A DNA stretch of 7,011 bases from Burkholderiales bacterium (GCA_029266935.1 JAQSVY010000065.1:1-7011); one strand, 5' to 3'. Positions 1 through 6,113 are shown, numbered from the stretch's first letter. The notes: generated by a model not told the origin, from the sequence alone. A program made the numbers and translations.

Positions 1-243
1 CTCGCGCGCGAGCTCGGCAGCCGCAACATCACGGTCAACTGCGTCGCGCCCGGGTTCATCGACACCGACATGACGCGCGCGCTGCCCGAGGCGAGCCGCG
101 CCGCGCTGCTCGCGCAGATTCCCCTGGGCCGCCTGGGGGAGCCGCAGGACGTCGCCGCGGCGGTCGCTTACCTGGCCTCGCCGGGCGGGGGCTACGTCAC
201 CGGCGCGGTGCTGCACGTCAACGGCGGCATGTATATGTCGTAA
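1..243 (+). CDS. fabG: 3-oxoacyl-ACP reductase FabG, C-terminal part (5' end outside window)
   Basis: The frame is open from base 1 and gives the last 80 residues of a short-chain dehydrogenase/reductase, ending in TAA. The segment [17 protein letters not shown] is the classic SDR stretch just after the catalytic Tyr/Lys region. The end, with [16 protein letters not shown], is the usual FabG C-terminus that helps form the tetramer interface. The catalytic Ser-Tyr-Lys and the NADPH-binding glycine motif lie upstream of the window and cannot be checked. FabG reduces 3-oxoacyl-ACP to 3-hydroxyacyl-ACP with NADPH in the cytosolic type II fatty-acid cycle. The acpP and fabF genes directly downstream separate FabG from the many other SDR enzymes. 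The stop codon is also the start of a -10-like TAAAAT. Confidence 0.93.
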   Translation, partial: LARELGSRNITVNCVAPGFIDTDMTRALPEASRAALLAQIPLGRLGEPQDVAAAVAYLASPGGGYVTGAVLHVNGGMYMS

Positions 244-263
244 AATACGGCCCCTTTTCGGCC
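241..263 (+). promoter_or_regulatory. Possible acpP promoter -10 (TAAAAT on the fabG stop) with a short GGCC inverted repeat
   Basis: TAAAAT at 241-246 matches the sigma-70 -10 consensus at five of six positions and begins with the fabG stop codon TAA. No convincing -35 is seen: at 17-base spacing the hexamer is TCAACG. An inverted repeat GGCC (249-252) / GGCC (260-263) around a T-rich loop follows and would sit at or just after the start of the transcript. Separate promoters for the highly expressed acpP are known in other bacteria, which makes this plausible. The assignment rests on sequence pattern only. Confidence 0.4.
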
Positions 264-299
264 ACACGAATATCCCCAAAGACAGGGAAGGAGCAGCGG

Positions 300-539
300 A
301 TGGAGAACGTCGAACAACGCGTCAAGAAAATCATCGCCGAGCAGCTCGGCGTGAACGAGGCCGAGATCAAGACCGACTCTTCCTTCGTCGACGACCTGGG
401 CGCGGATTCGCTCGACACGGTCGAGCTGGTGATGGCGCTGGAGGAGGAGTTCGAGACCGAGATCCCGGACGAGGAGGCCGAGAAGATCACCACCGTCCAG
501 CAGGCCATCGACTACGTCAAGTCGCACTCCAAGTCGTAG
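300..539 (+). CDS. acpP: Acyl carrier protein AcpP
   Basis: A 79-residue acidic protein of typical ACP length. The motif [10 protein letters not shown] places the 4'-phosphopantetheine attachment serine at Ser37, the usual position. Glu- and Asp-rich helix II follows ([16 protein letters not shown]), which is the docking surface for the partner enzymes. AcpP carries the growing acyl chain as a thioester between FabD, FabH, FabF, FabG, FabZ and FabI in the cytosol. The start is secure: ATG at 300 has a strong Shine-Dalgarno AAGGAG at 288-293 with six bases of spacing. It lies 56 bases after fabG and 41 before fabF, the normal fab cluster order. A -10-like element on the fabG stop may let it be transcribed more strongly than its neighbours. 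Confidence 0.98.
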   Translation: MENVEQRVKKIIAEQLGVNEAEIKTDSSFVDDLGADSLDTVELVMALEEEFETEIPDEEAEKITTVQQAIDYVKSHSKS

Positions 540-580
540 TGTGCAAACCGAGTGCAGACTGCGCGCGCTGAGCCAGCCCA

Positions 581-1819
581 GTGACCCGCCGCCGAGTCGT
601 CGTCACCGGGCTGGGCATCGTCTCCCCGCTCGGCAACGCGGTCCAGGAAGCCTGGGATAACGCGCTCGCCGGCAAGCCCGGCATCACCCGCATCACGCGC
701 TTCGACCCTTCACGCTTGGCGAGCCAGATCGCCGGCGAGGTGAAGGGCTTCGACGTCGCGCCGTACATGTCGCCGAAGGAAGCGCGGCGCATGGATCTAT
801 TCATCCACTACGGCATGGCGGCCGGGCTGCAGGCCTGGCGCGACGGCGGCCTGCAGGTCACCCCGGACAACGCCGAGCGCGTCGGCATCAACTTCGGCTC
901 CGGCATCGGCGGCCTGCCCCTCATCGAGTCCATGCACGCGGAGCTCGAGAAGAACGGCCCACGGCGCATCTCGCCCTTCTTCATCCCCGGCAGCATCATC
1001 AACATGATCGCCGGCCTGCTCTCCATCGAGATCGGCGCCAAAGGCCCGAACCTGGCGATGGTAACGGCCTGCACCACGTCGACGCACTGTATCGGCGAGG
1101 CCGCGAAGTCGATCCGCTACGGCGACGCAGACGTGATGATCGCCGGCGGCGCGGAAGCGGTCGTCACCGAGCTCGCCATCGGCGGCTTCGCGGCGGCGCG
1201 CGCGCTCTCCACGCGCAACGACGATCCGGCGACGGCGAGCCGCCCCTGGGACAAGGAACGCGACGGCTTCGTGCTCGGCGAAGGCGCGGGCGCGCTGCTG
1301 CTCGAGGAGTACGAGCACGCCAGGGCGCGCGGCGCGAAGATCTACTGCGAGGTCGTCGGCTACGGCGTCTCCGCCGACGCCTTCCACATGACCGCGCCGC
1401 CCGACGACGGCGACGGCGGCTATCGCGCCATGCGCAACGCGCTGAGGGACGCCGGCCTCGCCGCCGACGCCATCGACTACATCAACGCGCACGGCACCTC
1501 TACCCCGCTAGGCGACGTGGCCGAGACCGTGGCGATCAAGCGAATGCTCGGCGCCCGGGCGCCCAAGGTCGCCGTCAACTCGACGAAGTCCATGACCGGG
1601 CACCTGCTCGGCGCGGCGGGAGGCGTCGAGGCCGTCTTCACGGCGCTCGCCATCCGCGACCAGGTTTCGCCGCCGACCATCAACCTGCGCAATCCGGACC
1701 CGGAGTGCGACCTCGACTACGTGCCGAACGAGGCGCGCAAGATGCCCATCGGCGCCGCGCTGTCCAACTCATTCGGCTTCGGCGGCACCAACGGCACCCT
1801 CGTGCTGTCGCGCATTTGA
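581..1819 (+). CDS. fabF: 3-oxoacyl-ACP synthase II (KAS II) FabF
   Basis: A 412-residue ketoacyl synthase, the usual FabF length. It catalyses the decarboxylating Claisen condensation of malonyl-ACP with acyl-ACP in fatty-acid elongation. The visible active site is Cys164 in [10 protein letters not shown], His304 in [12 protein letters not shown], Lys336 in NSTKSMTG and His341 in GHLLGAAGG. The C-terminal GFGGTN loop is at 399-404. The thiolase-type N-terminal half covers about 1-250 and the C-terminal half about 260-412. The start is GTG at 581: an in-frame TGA at 569-571 blocks anything longer, and the protein opens with the family's [15 protein letters not shown]. No Shine-Dalgarno is visible, so translation may depend on coupling from acpP or on an A-poor leader. 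The stop overlaps the TTG start of the next gene. All key residues are intact. Confidence 0.97.
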   Translation: MTRRRVVVTGLGIVSPLGNAVQEAWDNALAGKPGITRITRFDPSRLASQIAGEVKGFDVAPYMSPKEARRMDLFIHYGMAAGLQAWRDGGLQVTPDNAERVGINFGSGIGGLPLIESMHAELEKNGPRRISPFFIPGSIINMIAGLLSIEIGAKGPNLAMVTACTTSTHCIGEAAKSIRYGDADVMIAGGAEAVVTELAIGGFAAARALSTRNDDPATASRPWDKERDGFVLGEGAGALLLEEYEHARARGAKIYCEVVGYGVSADAFHMTAPPDDGDGGYRAMRNALRDAGLAADAIDYINAHGTSTPLGDVAETVAIKRMLGARAPKVAVNSTKSMTGHLLGAAGGVEAVFTALAIRDQVSPPTINLRNPDPECDLDYVPNEARKMPIGAALSNSFGFGGTNGTLVLSRI

Positions 1820-2241
1820 GCCTAAGGCTCGTTCTTTCACCCTCGCCGGCGTTCGCTGCCGTCATCGTTGTCCTGCACGCGTCGGCAGGGATCTGCGCCT
1901 TTCTGGTGATCGGCGGGCCTGCGGGCGCCGCGCTTGGCGCCATGCTGCCAGCACTTGGCATGGCAGCGGCGTGGAGCCGGGCGCTTCTCAGGGCGAAGCG
2001 CTCGGTGCGGGCGCTGGAGATCGGCGGGGACGAACTCGTCGTCGAGCTCGCCAACGGGGAGCGCTTCGCTGCGGCGGTCCCGCGGCGCTGCTACGTCAGC
2101 CGCCTGGCGGTCGTCCTGCCCGTGCGGAGAACGGTTCTGGTCGCAGCCGACATGCTGAGCCCGGCGGAGTTCCGCCGCCTGCGCCTCTGGGTGCTGTGGC
2201 GAAAGCTGCCCGCCGTGGCGGCGAAGCAACTGCCGGCATAG
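1816..2241 (+). CDS. YgfX/CptA-like inner-membrane protein
   Basis: A 141-residue protein beginning at TTG 1816, which overlaps the fabF stop TGA (TTGA). The frame is open further upstream inside fabF, but the N-terminus from the TTG ([21 protein letters not shown]) fits the YgfX pattern of a short basic start, a Pro/Ser turn and a first membrane helix. There are two hydrophobic segments, about 12-33 and 35-53, then the basic stretch [11 protein letters not shown] and a soluble beta-rich part. The end, [19 protein letters not shown] (112-130), resembles the family's closing D...FRrLRvwLR motif. In E. coli YgfX is paired with SdhE (YgfY) and has been described as a membrane protein affecting FtsZ/MreB; its role here is unknown. 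No sdhE lies beside it in this window. No Shine-Dalgarno is seen, so coupling to fabF translation is likely. Family assignment is by recognition, not by search. Confidence 0.72.
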   Translation: MSLRLVLSPSPAFAAVIVVLHASAGICAFLVIGGPAGAALGAMLPALGMAAAWSRALLRAKRSVRALEIGGDELVVELANGERFAAAVPRRCYVSRLAVVLPVRRTVLVAADMLSPAEFRRLRLWVLWRKLPAVAAKQLPA

Positions 2242-2262
2242 GCGCAAGCCCGTACCGAGCCA

Positions 2263-2289
2263 GAACTATTTCCAAGTGCGTGTGTCTGT
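2263..2289 (+). promoter_or_regulatory. Sigma-E (RpoE/AlgU)-type promoter for the rpoE operon
   Basis: GAACTA at 2263-2268 and TCTGT at 2285-2289 are separated by exactly 16 bases. The known RpoE/AlgU consensus is GAACTT, 16-17 bases, TCTGA, so the match is five of six and four of five with ideal spacing. It lies in the 134-base gap between the ygfX-like gene and rpoE, about 87 bases before the rpoE ATG. Self-activation of rpoE from such a promoter is the rule in E. coli and Pseudomonas. The predicted transcript would start near 2295-2298 and have a leader of about 80 bases. Confidence 0.68.
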
Positions 2290-2309
2290 GGCACATAGGC
2301 GTTGCAGTT

Positions 2310-2352
2310 CGGACTGTACGTCCGGGGGTGGGGAGCCCTTCCGGCGCGCCGG
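2310..2352 (+). other. rpoE leader: two inverted repeats
   Basis: CGGAC (2310-2314) and GTCCG (2320-2324) form a five-base inverted repeat with a five-base loop. CCGGCGCGCCGG at 2341-2352 is a perfect 12-base palindrome. Both lie between the sigma-E-type promoter and the rpoE Shine-Dalgarno (TGAGG, 2364-2368), so they would be transcribed. No T-run follows, so this is not an intrinsic terminator. In DNA this GC-rich such palindromes can occur by chance. Confidence 0.3.
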
Positions 2353-2375
2353 CGCGGACGATCTGAGGCGGCTCG

Positions 2376-2975
2376 ATGCCTGAGCGCGAGATCGACCGGC
2401 AGCTGGTGACGCGGGCGCAGCAAGGCGACAAGCAGGCGTTCAACCTGCTGGTCGTGAAGTACCAGCGCAAGCTGGCAAGGCTGCTTTCGCGCTTCATCCG
2501 CGACCCGGCAGAGGTCGAGGATGTGACGCAGGAAGCGTTCATCAAGGCCTACCGGGCCCTCCCCGCATTCCGTGGCGACAGCGCGTTCTACACGTGGCTG
2601 TACAGGATCGGCATCAACACGGCCAAGAACTACCTCATGGCCCTGGGTCGGCGGGCGCCGACCTCGACCGAGGTGGAGGCCGAAGAGGCGGAAGGTTTCG
2701 AGGAAGGCGAGCAGCTGCGCGACATCAACACGCCCGAAAGCCTGCTGCTGTCGAATGAAATCGCGCAGACGGTGAACTCGACGATCGAAAAGCTGCCTGA
2801 GGAATTGCGCAAGGCGATACAGATGCGCGAGCTCGAAGGGATGAGTTACGAGGACATCGCGCAGGCGATGGACTGCCCGATCGGCACCGTGCGCTCGCGC
2901 ATCTTCCGCGCCCGCGAGGCGATCGCGGAGCAGCTGCGGCCGCTGCTGGGCACCAGCAAGGACAAAAGATGGTGA
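2376..2975 (+). CDS. rpoE: ECF sigma factor RpoE (sigma-E / AlgU type)
   Basis: A 199-residue group IV sigma factor, close to the E. coli RpoE length of 191. Region 2 covers about 24-93 with the core-binding and -10-recognition stretch DPAEVEDVTQEAFIKAYRAL, then FRGDSAFYTWLYRIGINTAKNYL. An acidic linker (about 97-120, rich in Glu) follows. Region 4 (about 130-190) holds the helix-turn-helix MSYEDIAQAMDCPIGTVRSR that reads the -35. It directs RNA polymerase to envelope-stress genes and is held inactive by RseA, encoded next. ATG 2376 has a modest TGAGG seven bases upstream, and the protein starts as the family does (EREIDRQLVTRAQQGDKQAF). A sigma-E-type promoter upstream implies autoregulation. 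The short lysine/tryptophan tail TSKDKRW ends 45 bases before rseA. Confidence 0.96.
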   Translation: MPEREIDRQLVTRAQQGDKQAFNLLVVKYQRKLARLLSRFIRDPAEVEDVTQEAFIKAYRALPAFRGDSAFYTWLYRIGINTAKNYLMALGRRAPTSTEVEAEEAEGFEEGEQLRDINTPESLLLSNEIAQTVNSTIEKLPEELRKAIQMRELEGMSYEDIAQAMDCPIGTVRSRIFRAREAIAEQLRPLLGTSKDKRW

Positions 2976-2976
2976 T

Positions 2977-3018
2977 TCGCAAATGCAGGTGGGTAACTCG
3001 CAAAGGCAGGTGGTAGGG
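2977..3018 (+). repeat. 21-base tandem repeat between rpoE and rseA
   Basis: TCGCAAATGCAGGTGG (2977-2992) recurs as TCGCAAAGGCAGGTGG (2998-3013), 15 of 16 bases identical, at a period of 21 bases. The two units fill nearly the whole 45-base gap between the rpoE stop and the rseA start. Each carries an AGGTGG that resembles a Shine-Dalgarno; the second copy (3008-3013) is the one near the rseA ATG, with a seven-base spacing. Confidence 0.85.
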
Positions 3019-3020
3019 TC

Positions 3021-3479
3021 ATGAACGAGCGCATTTCGGCATTGATGGACGGCGAGCTGGACGACCAGGCCGCCGCAGAACTGATCCAGGCGCTCGGCGC
3101 GCAGCGCGAGGCGCTCGGCACCTGGCGCGTCTACCACCTGATCAGCGACGCGATTCGCGAGAATCAGCGCCTGCCGGCCCGCCTCGCCGCGCCGGCGCGG
3201 CCGCGGCGCCGGGTCGCGCTGCCCATCGCCGCCAGCCTCGCCGCCGTCAGCCTGGTGGGCTGGCTCGCATTCGCACCGCAGCAGGAAGCCGCGCAGCCCC
3301 AGGTTGCCCAGGCGGTGCCGCAGGCGCCAACCACGCCCAGGCCGGTGACCGTCCCCCTGCCCACTGCTACCGGCGATTATCTGCTGGCACACCAGGGGGT
3401 CTCCCCGCGCTTCTCCATCCAGGGGATGGCGCCCTACATCCGTAGTGTCTCGGACGAGGCGCAGGGGACGCGCCGGTGA
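3021..3479 (+). CDS. rseA: Sigma-E anti-sigma factor RseA (MucA-like)
   Basis: A 152-residue single-pass inner-membrane protein. The N-terminal RseA domain (about 1-50) has the family pattern ISALMDGELDD and WRVYHLISDAIR, which grips sigma-E in the cytosol. It lacks the His/Cys motif of zinc-binding anti-sigma factors, as RseA does. After the basic stretch PARPRRR comes one membrane helix at about 65-84. A Pro/Ala/Gln-rich periplasmic linker (85-117) and a C-terminal segment, DYLLAHQGVSP through IQGMAPYIRSVS, follow and are likely the RseB contact and protease-sensing part. Under stress, regulated proteolysis by DegS and RseP homologues would free sigma-E. The ATG at 3021 is preceded by AGGTGG from the tandem repeat. 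The last codon and stop overlap the GTG of rseB (GTGA), indicating translational coupling. Confidence 0.92.
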   Translation: MNERISALMDGELDDQAAAELIQALGAQREALGTWRVYHLISDAIRENQRLPARLAAPARPRRRVALPIAASLAAVSLVGWLAFAPQQEAAQPQVAQAVPQAPTTPRPVTVPLPTATGDYLLAHQGVSPRFSIQGMAPYIRSVSDEAQGTRR

Positions 3480-4423
3480 TCGCGTCCCGGGCCGCCGCCG
3501 CGCTCCTCGCTCTTGCGGCCGGCGTTGCCCATGCGCAATCACCGGAAGCGCTCGAGTGGCTGCGCAAGATCCACGACGCGACGCAGAAGCTCTCGTACAG
3601 CGGTACGTTCGTCTACCAGCACGGCGGCCGCACCGAGACCTCGCGCATTACGCGCGACGCGAGGGGCGACGTCGAGCGCCTCGAGGTGCTCGATGGCGTG
3701 GCGCGCGAGATCGTGCGCACCCGCGACACGGTGAAGTGCTACCTGCCCGAAAGCCGGGTGGTGAAGATCGACCGGCGCACCGTCGACCGCAATTTCCCTG
3801 CGTTGCTGCCCGAGCGCGTAGGCGTGCTCGCACGCCACTACGACATCGAGCTCGGCGAGGTTCAGCGCATCGCCGGCCTCGACTGCCAGACGGTGGTACT
3901 CAGGCCCCGGGACAACCTGCGCTACGGCTACCGGCTCTACGCCGATGTGAAGAGCGGCATGCTCCTCAAGGCGGTCACCTTCGATGAGAAGGGCGACGAC
4001 GTCGAGCAGTTCACGTTCACGCAGCTCGCGATCGGCGGAGTGACGCGTGAGCAGGTGAGGGCGCGCCACAAGGCGCGCGAGTGGCGAGTCGAGGATACCG
4101 AGGCGGAGCCGGCGCGGCTCGCTGGCTGGGGCATTTCGGCCGAGCTGCCCGGCTTTCGCAAGGTGATCGAGCTCAAGCGCCGCATGGGGCAATCGCGCCC
4201 GGTCGGCCAGGTGGTCTATTCAGACGGCCTCGCTGCCGTCTCCGTCTTCATCGAGCCGATGGAAGGAGGCGCCGACCCCGTGCGGGCCGGCACCGCCAGC
4301 CTCGGGGCGATCCATATCTACACGCGCGAGGTGGCGAACCATCGCGTGACGGTAGTGGGCGAGACGCCCGCAGCGAGCGTGCAGCGCATCGGCAATGCCG
4401 TCGAATACCACCGCCCGCAGTAA
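3476..4423 (+). CDS. rseB: Periplasmic sigma-E regulator RseB (MucB)
   Basis: A 315-residue secreted protein; E. coli RseB has 318. A Sec signal peptide is clear: a positive residue at 5, a hydrophobic core of Ala/Leu, and an AHA cleavage site after residue 20, giving a mature QSPEALEW start. The large N-terminal LolA/LppX-like domain (about 21-200) contains the family stretch LSYSGTFVYQHGGRTETSRI. The smaller C-terminal domain is at about 215-312. RseB binds the periplasmic part of RseA and shields it from proteolysis until lipid or LPS signals release it. The GTG start at 3476 overlaps the rseA stop as GTGA, with AGGGGA at 3463-3468 as Shine-Dalgarno. It could also be labelled mucB. Length, signal and context all agree, so the call is firm. 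Confidence 0.93.
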   Translation: MIASRAAAALLALAAGVAHAQSPEALEWLRKIHDATQKLSYSGTFVYQHGGRTETSRITRDARGDVERLEVLDGVAREIVRTRDTVKCYLPESRVVKIDRRTVDRNFPALLPERVGVLARHYDIELGEVQRIAGLDCQTVVLRPRDNLRYGYRLYADVKSGMLLKAVTFDEKGDDVEQFTFTQLAIGGVTREQVRARHKAREWRVEDTEAEPARLAGWGISAELPGFRKVIELKRRMGQSRPVGQVVYSDGLAAVSVFIEPMEGGADPVRAGTASLGAIHIYTREVANHRVTVVGETPAASVQRIGNAVEYHRPQ

Positions 4424-4460
4424 TCAACAACGCGCGCAGCGCGAGAACTAGGAGAACAGC

Positions 4461-5888
4461 ATGAGCATCACGAGGCCTCTGGCCGCACTCTGGCTGGCGG
4501 CGTTCTGCGCCAGCGCGATCGCGCAGGCGCGCGATCTTCCCGACTTTACCCGCCTGGTCGACGAGCAGGGCGCGAGCGTCGTCAACATCAGCACCACGCA
4601 GGCGCCGCGCCGGCCCAGCGGCGCGCCACAGGTGCCCGGCATCGAAGACGAGGAGGTGCTGGAGTTCTTCCGCCGCTTCATCCCGCGCCAGCAGCCGCCG
4701 GGGCCCGGTGCGCGCCCGGAAAGCCGCTCGCTCGGCTCTGGCTTCATCATCAGCGCCGACGGCTACATCCTCACCAACGCCCACGTGGTCGAGGGAGCCG
4801 ACGAGATCAACGTGCGCTTCACCGACAAGCGCGAGTTCAAGGCCAAGGTGATCGGCGCCGACCGCCGCACCGATATCGCGGTGATCAAGATCGACACCAA
4901 CGGCCTGCATCCGGTGCGCTTCGGCGACCCGAGCAAGCTCAAGGTGGGCGAATGGGTGGTGGCGATCGGCGCGCCGTTCGGCTTCGAGAACACCGTCACC
5001 GCCGGCATCGTCAGCGCCAAGGGGCGCTCGCTGCCGCAGGAGAACTTCGTGCCGTTCCTGCAGACTGACGTGGCGATCAACCCGGGCAACTCCGGCGGGC
5101 CGCTGTTCAACATGCGCGGCGAGGTGGTCGGCATCAACTCGCAGATCTACAGCCGCACCGGCGGCTTCATGGGCCTTTCCTTCGCCATTCCGATCGACGT
5201 CGCGCTCGACATCCAGAAGCAGCTGCGCGAGAAGGGCCGCGTGGCGCGCGGCAGGATCGGTGTGGTGATCCAGGAAGTGACGCGCGATCTCGCCACCTCG
5301 TTCGGCCTGGACCGGCCGCGCGGCGCGCTGGTGAACTCCGTCGAGAAGGGCAGCCCGGCGGACAAGGCCGGCGTCGAGGCCACCGACATCATCGTCAGCT
5401 TCGACGGCAAGGCGGTCGAGAACTCGAGCGACCTGCCGCGCCTGGTGGGCGCGACGCGGCCCGGCGCGCAGGCTTCGATGGAGGTCTGGCGCAAGGGCGC
5501 GACGCGCAAGCTCGCGGTCACAGTGGCCGAGCTCCAGGAAGACCGCATCGCCGCGACCGACAAGCCGCGCGCACCGAAGCAGGCGGAGGCGCCGCCCAAC
5601 CGGCTGGGCATCGTCGTCGCCGAGCTCTCGGCCGAGCAGAAGAAGGGCCTGGGCCTCGCCAGCGGTATCGTCGTGACCGACGTGCGGCCCGAGTCCAAGG
5701 CCGACGTGCGCAAGGGCGACGTCCTGCTCACCCTGGTGCACAAGGGCCAGCATACGGAGCTGCGCTCGGTGGAGCAGTTCAACCGCCTGCTTTCCGGCCT
5801 GGACAAGAACGCCGTCATCACCCTGCAGGTGCGCCGCGGCGAGAGCACCGCGTTCGTCACCATCTCGGGACTCACTGACAAGGGTTAG
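4461..5888 (+). CDS. mucD: Periplasmic serine protease MucD (HtrA/DegQ family, Do-type)
   Basis: A 475-residue HtrA protease with a Sec signal peptide (about 1-21 or 1-23, ending AIA or AQA). The trypsin-like domain (about 25-258) has the full catalytic triad: His108 in LTNAHVVEGA, Asp138 in DRRTDIAVIKID and Ser211 in NPGNSGGPLF. PDZ1 is at about 264-357 (GRIGVVIQEVT onward) and PDZ2 at about 380-472 (NRLGIVVAEL onward), with a charged Ala/Lys/Pro linker between. It degrades misfolded envelope proteins and dampens sigma-E signalling. The ATG at 4461 has AGGAG at 4450-4454 with six bases of spacing. It lies 37 bases after rseB, where Pseudomonas has mucC in between; no mucC is present here. 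It is likely co-transcribed with rpoE. The last 14 bases overlap the probable start of the next gene. Confidence 0.95.
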   Translation: MSITRPLAALWLAAFCASAIAQARDLPDFTRLVDEQGASVVNISTTQAPRRPSGAPQVPGIEDEEVLEFFRRFIPRQQPPGPGARPESRSLGSGFIISADGYILTNAHVVEGADEINVRFTDKREFKAKVIGADRRTDIAVIKIDTNGLHPVRFGDPSKLKVGEWVVAIGAPFGFENTVTAGIVSAKGRSLPQENFVPFLQTDVAINPGNSGGPLFNMRGEVVGINSQIYSRTGGFMGLSFAIPIDVALDIQKQLREKGRVARGRIGVVIQEVTRDLATSFGLDRPRGALVNSVEKGSPADKAGVEATDIIVSFDGKAVENSSDLPRLVGATRPGAQASMEVWRKGATRKLAVTVAELQEDRIAATDKPRAPKQAEAPPNRLGIVVAELSAEQKKGLGLASGIVVTDVRPESKADVRKGDVLLTLVHKGQHTELRSVEQFNRLLSGLDKNAVITLQVRRGESTAFVTISGLTDKG

Positions 5889-6096
5889 GCTATACGGCCG
5901 GCGCTGGTGCCATCTCTGCGAGGAGATGGCGCAGGCGCTGCGCTCGGCCGGCGTCGCGTTCGAGGAGATCGACGTCGACGCCGATCCAGCGCTGGAAGCG
6001 CGCTTCGGCGAGCGGGTGCCGGTCCTCACCGATCGCGAGGGCAACGAGCTGTGCCACTACCGCCTCGCCCCGGGCGTGCTCGGCAAGCTGAGCTAG
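5875..6096 (+). CDS. Glutaredoxin-family (DUF836-like) CxxC protein with a non-standard start
   Basis: The frame reads LYGRRWCHLCEEMAQAL, then VAFEEIDVDADPALEARFGE, then RVPVLTD and ends HYRLAPGVLGKLS. This is a compact thioredoxin fold of about 73 residues. The redox motif is Cys12-His-Leu-Cys15, followed by the usual IDVDADP strand and loop, then the cis-proline Pro49 in VPVL. Such small proteins often lie next to mucD and lepA in betaproteobacteria and are presumed thiol-disulfide proteins; the substrate is unknown. The start is the problem. From the in-frame TGA at 5674-5676 to the CxxC there is no ATG, GTG or TTG. The best candidate is CTG at 5875, giving MTRVRLYGRRWC and overlapping mucD by 14 bases. 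ATG 5926 would begin after the CxxC. The coding frame is well supported; the start is not. Confidence 0.72.
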   Translation: MTRVRLYGRRWCHLCEEMAQALRSAGVAFEEIDVDADPALEARFGERVPVLTDREGNELCHYRLAPGVLGKLS

Positions 6097-6099
6097 AAT
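6094..6099 (+). promoter_or_regulatory. Possible lepA promoter -10 (TAGAAT on the preceding stop)
   Basis: TAGAAT begins with the stop codon TAG of the glutaredoxin-like gene and matches the sigma-70 -10 consensus at five of six positions. It is followed by TGCGGCCC, close to the sequence after the TAAAAT ahead of acpP. No good -35 is present at 16-18 bases (for example CGGGCG at 17), and there is no extended TGn. Its transcript would start near 6106, upstream of the lepA leader hairpin. Confidence 0.38.
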
Positions 6100-6113
6100 T
6101 GCGGCCCTAGAAG

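Noticed and set aside
797..1492. A 231-codon open frame on the - strand inside fabF
   Set aside because: Lies wholly opposite a fully conserved FabF with intact active site; the composition is Arg/Ala/Val/Asp-rich with no motif.
1705..1815. Extension of the ygfX-like gene upstream into fabF (ATG at 1705)
   Set aside because: The extra 37 residues are Arg-rich shadow sequence, and the YgfX-type N-terminus begins at the TTG overlapping the fabF stop.
2362..2366. TCTGA at 2362-2366 as a second sigma-E -10
   Set aside because: Sixteen bases upstream there is no GAACTT-like element, and it overlaps the rpoE ribosome site.
2091..3542. A 483-codon open frame on the - strand opposite rpoE and rseA
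   Set aside because: Same GC-driven shadow; it spans a promoter, a gap and two well-supported genes, and its sequence shows no recognisable family.
4431..4443. CGCGC/GCGCG inverted repeat before mucD as a terminator
   Set aside because: Only five base pairs with a three-base loop and no T-run; it is simple GC alternation.
4461..4535. A lipoprotein signal on MucD (Cys16 in the signal peptide)
   Set aside because: The residue before Cys16 is Phe, which does not fit a lipobox, and a normal Ala-x-Ala cleavage site lies at 19-23.
4248..6044. A 598-codon open frame on the - strand opposite rseB, mucD and the glutaredoxin-like gene
   Set aside because: Its protein is a low-information run of Arg, Ala, His, Asp and Leu with no domain, and it mirrors the third-base G/C of the real + strand genes. 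Long antisense frames are expected in DNA this GC-rich.
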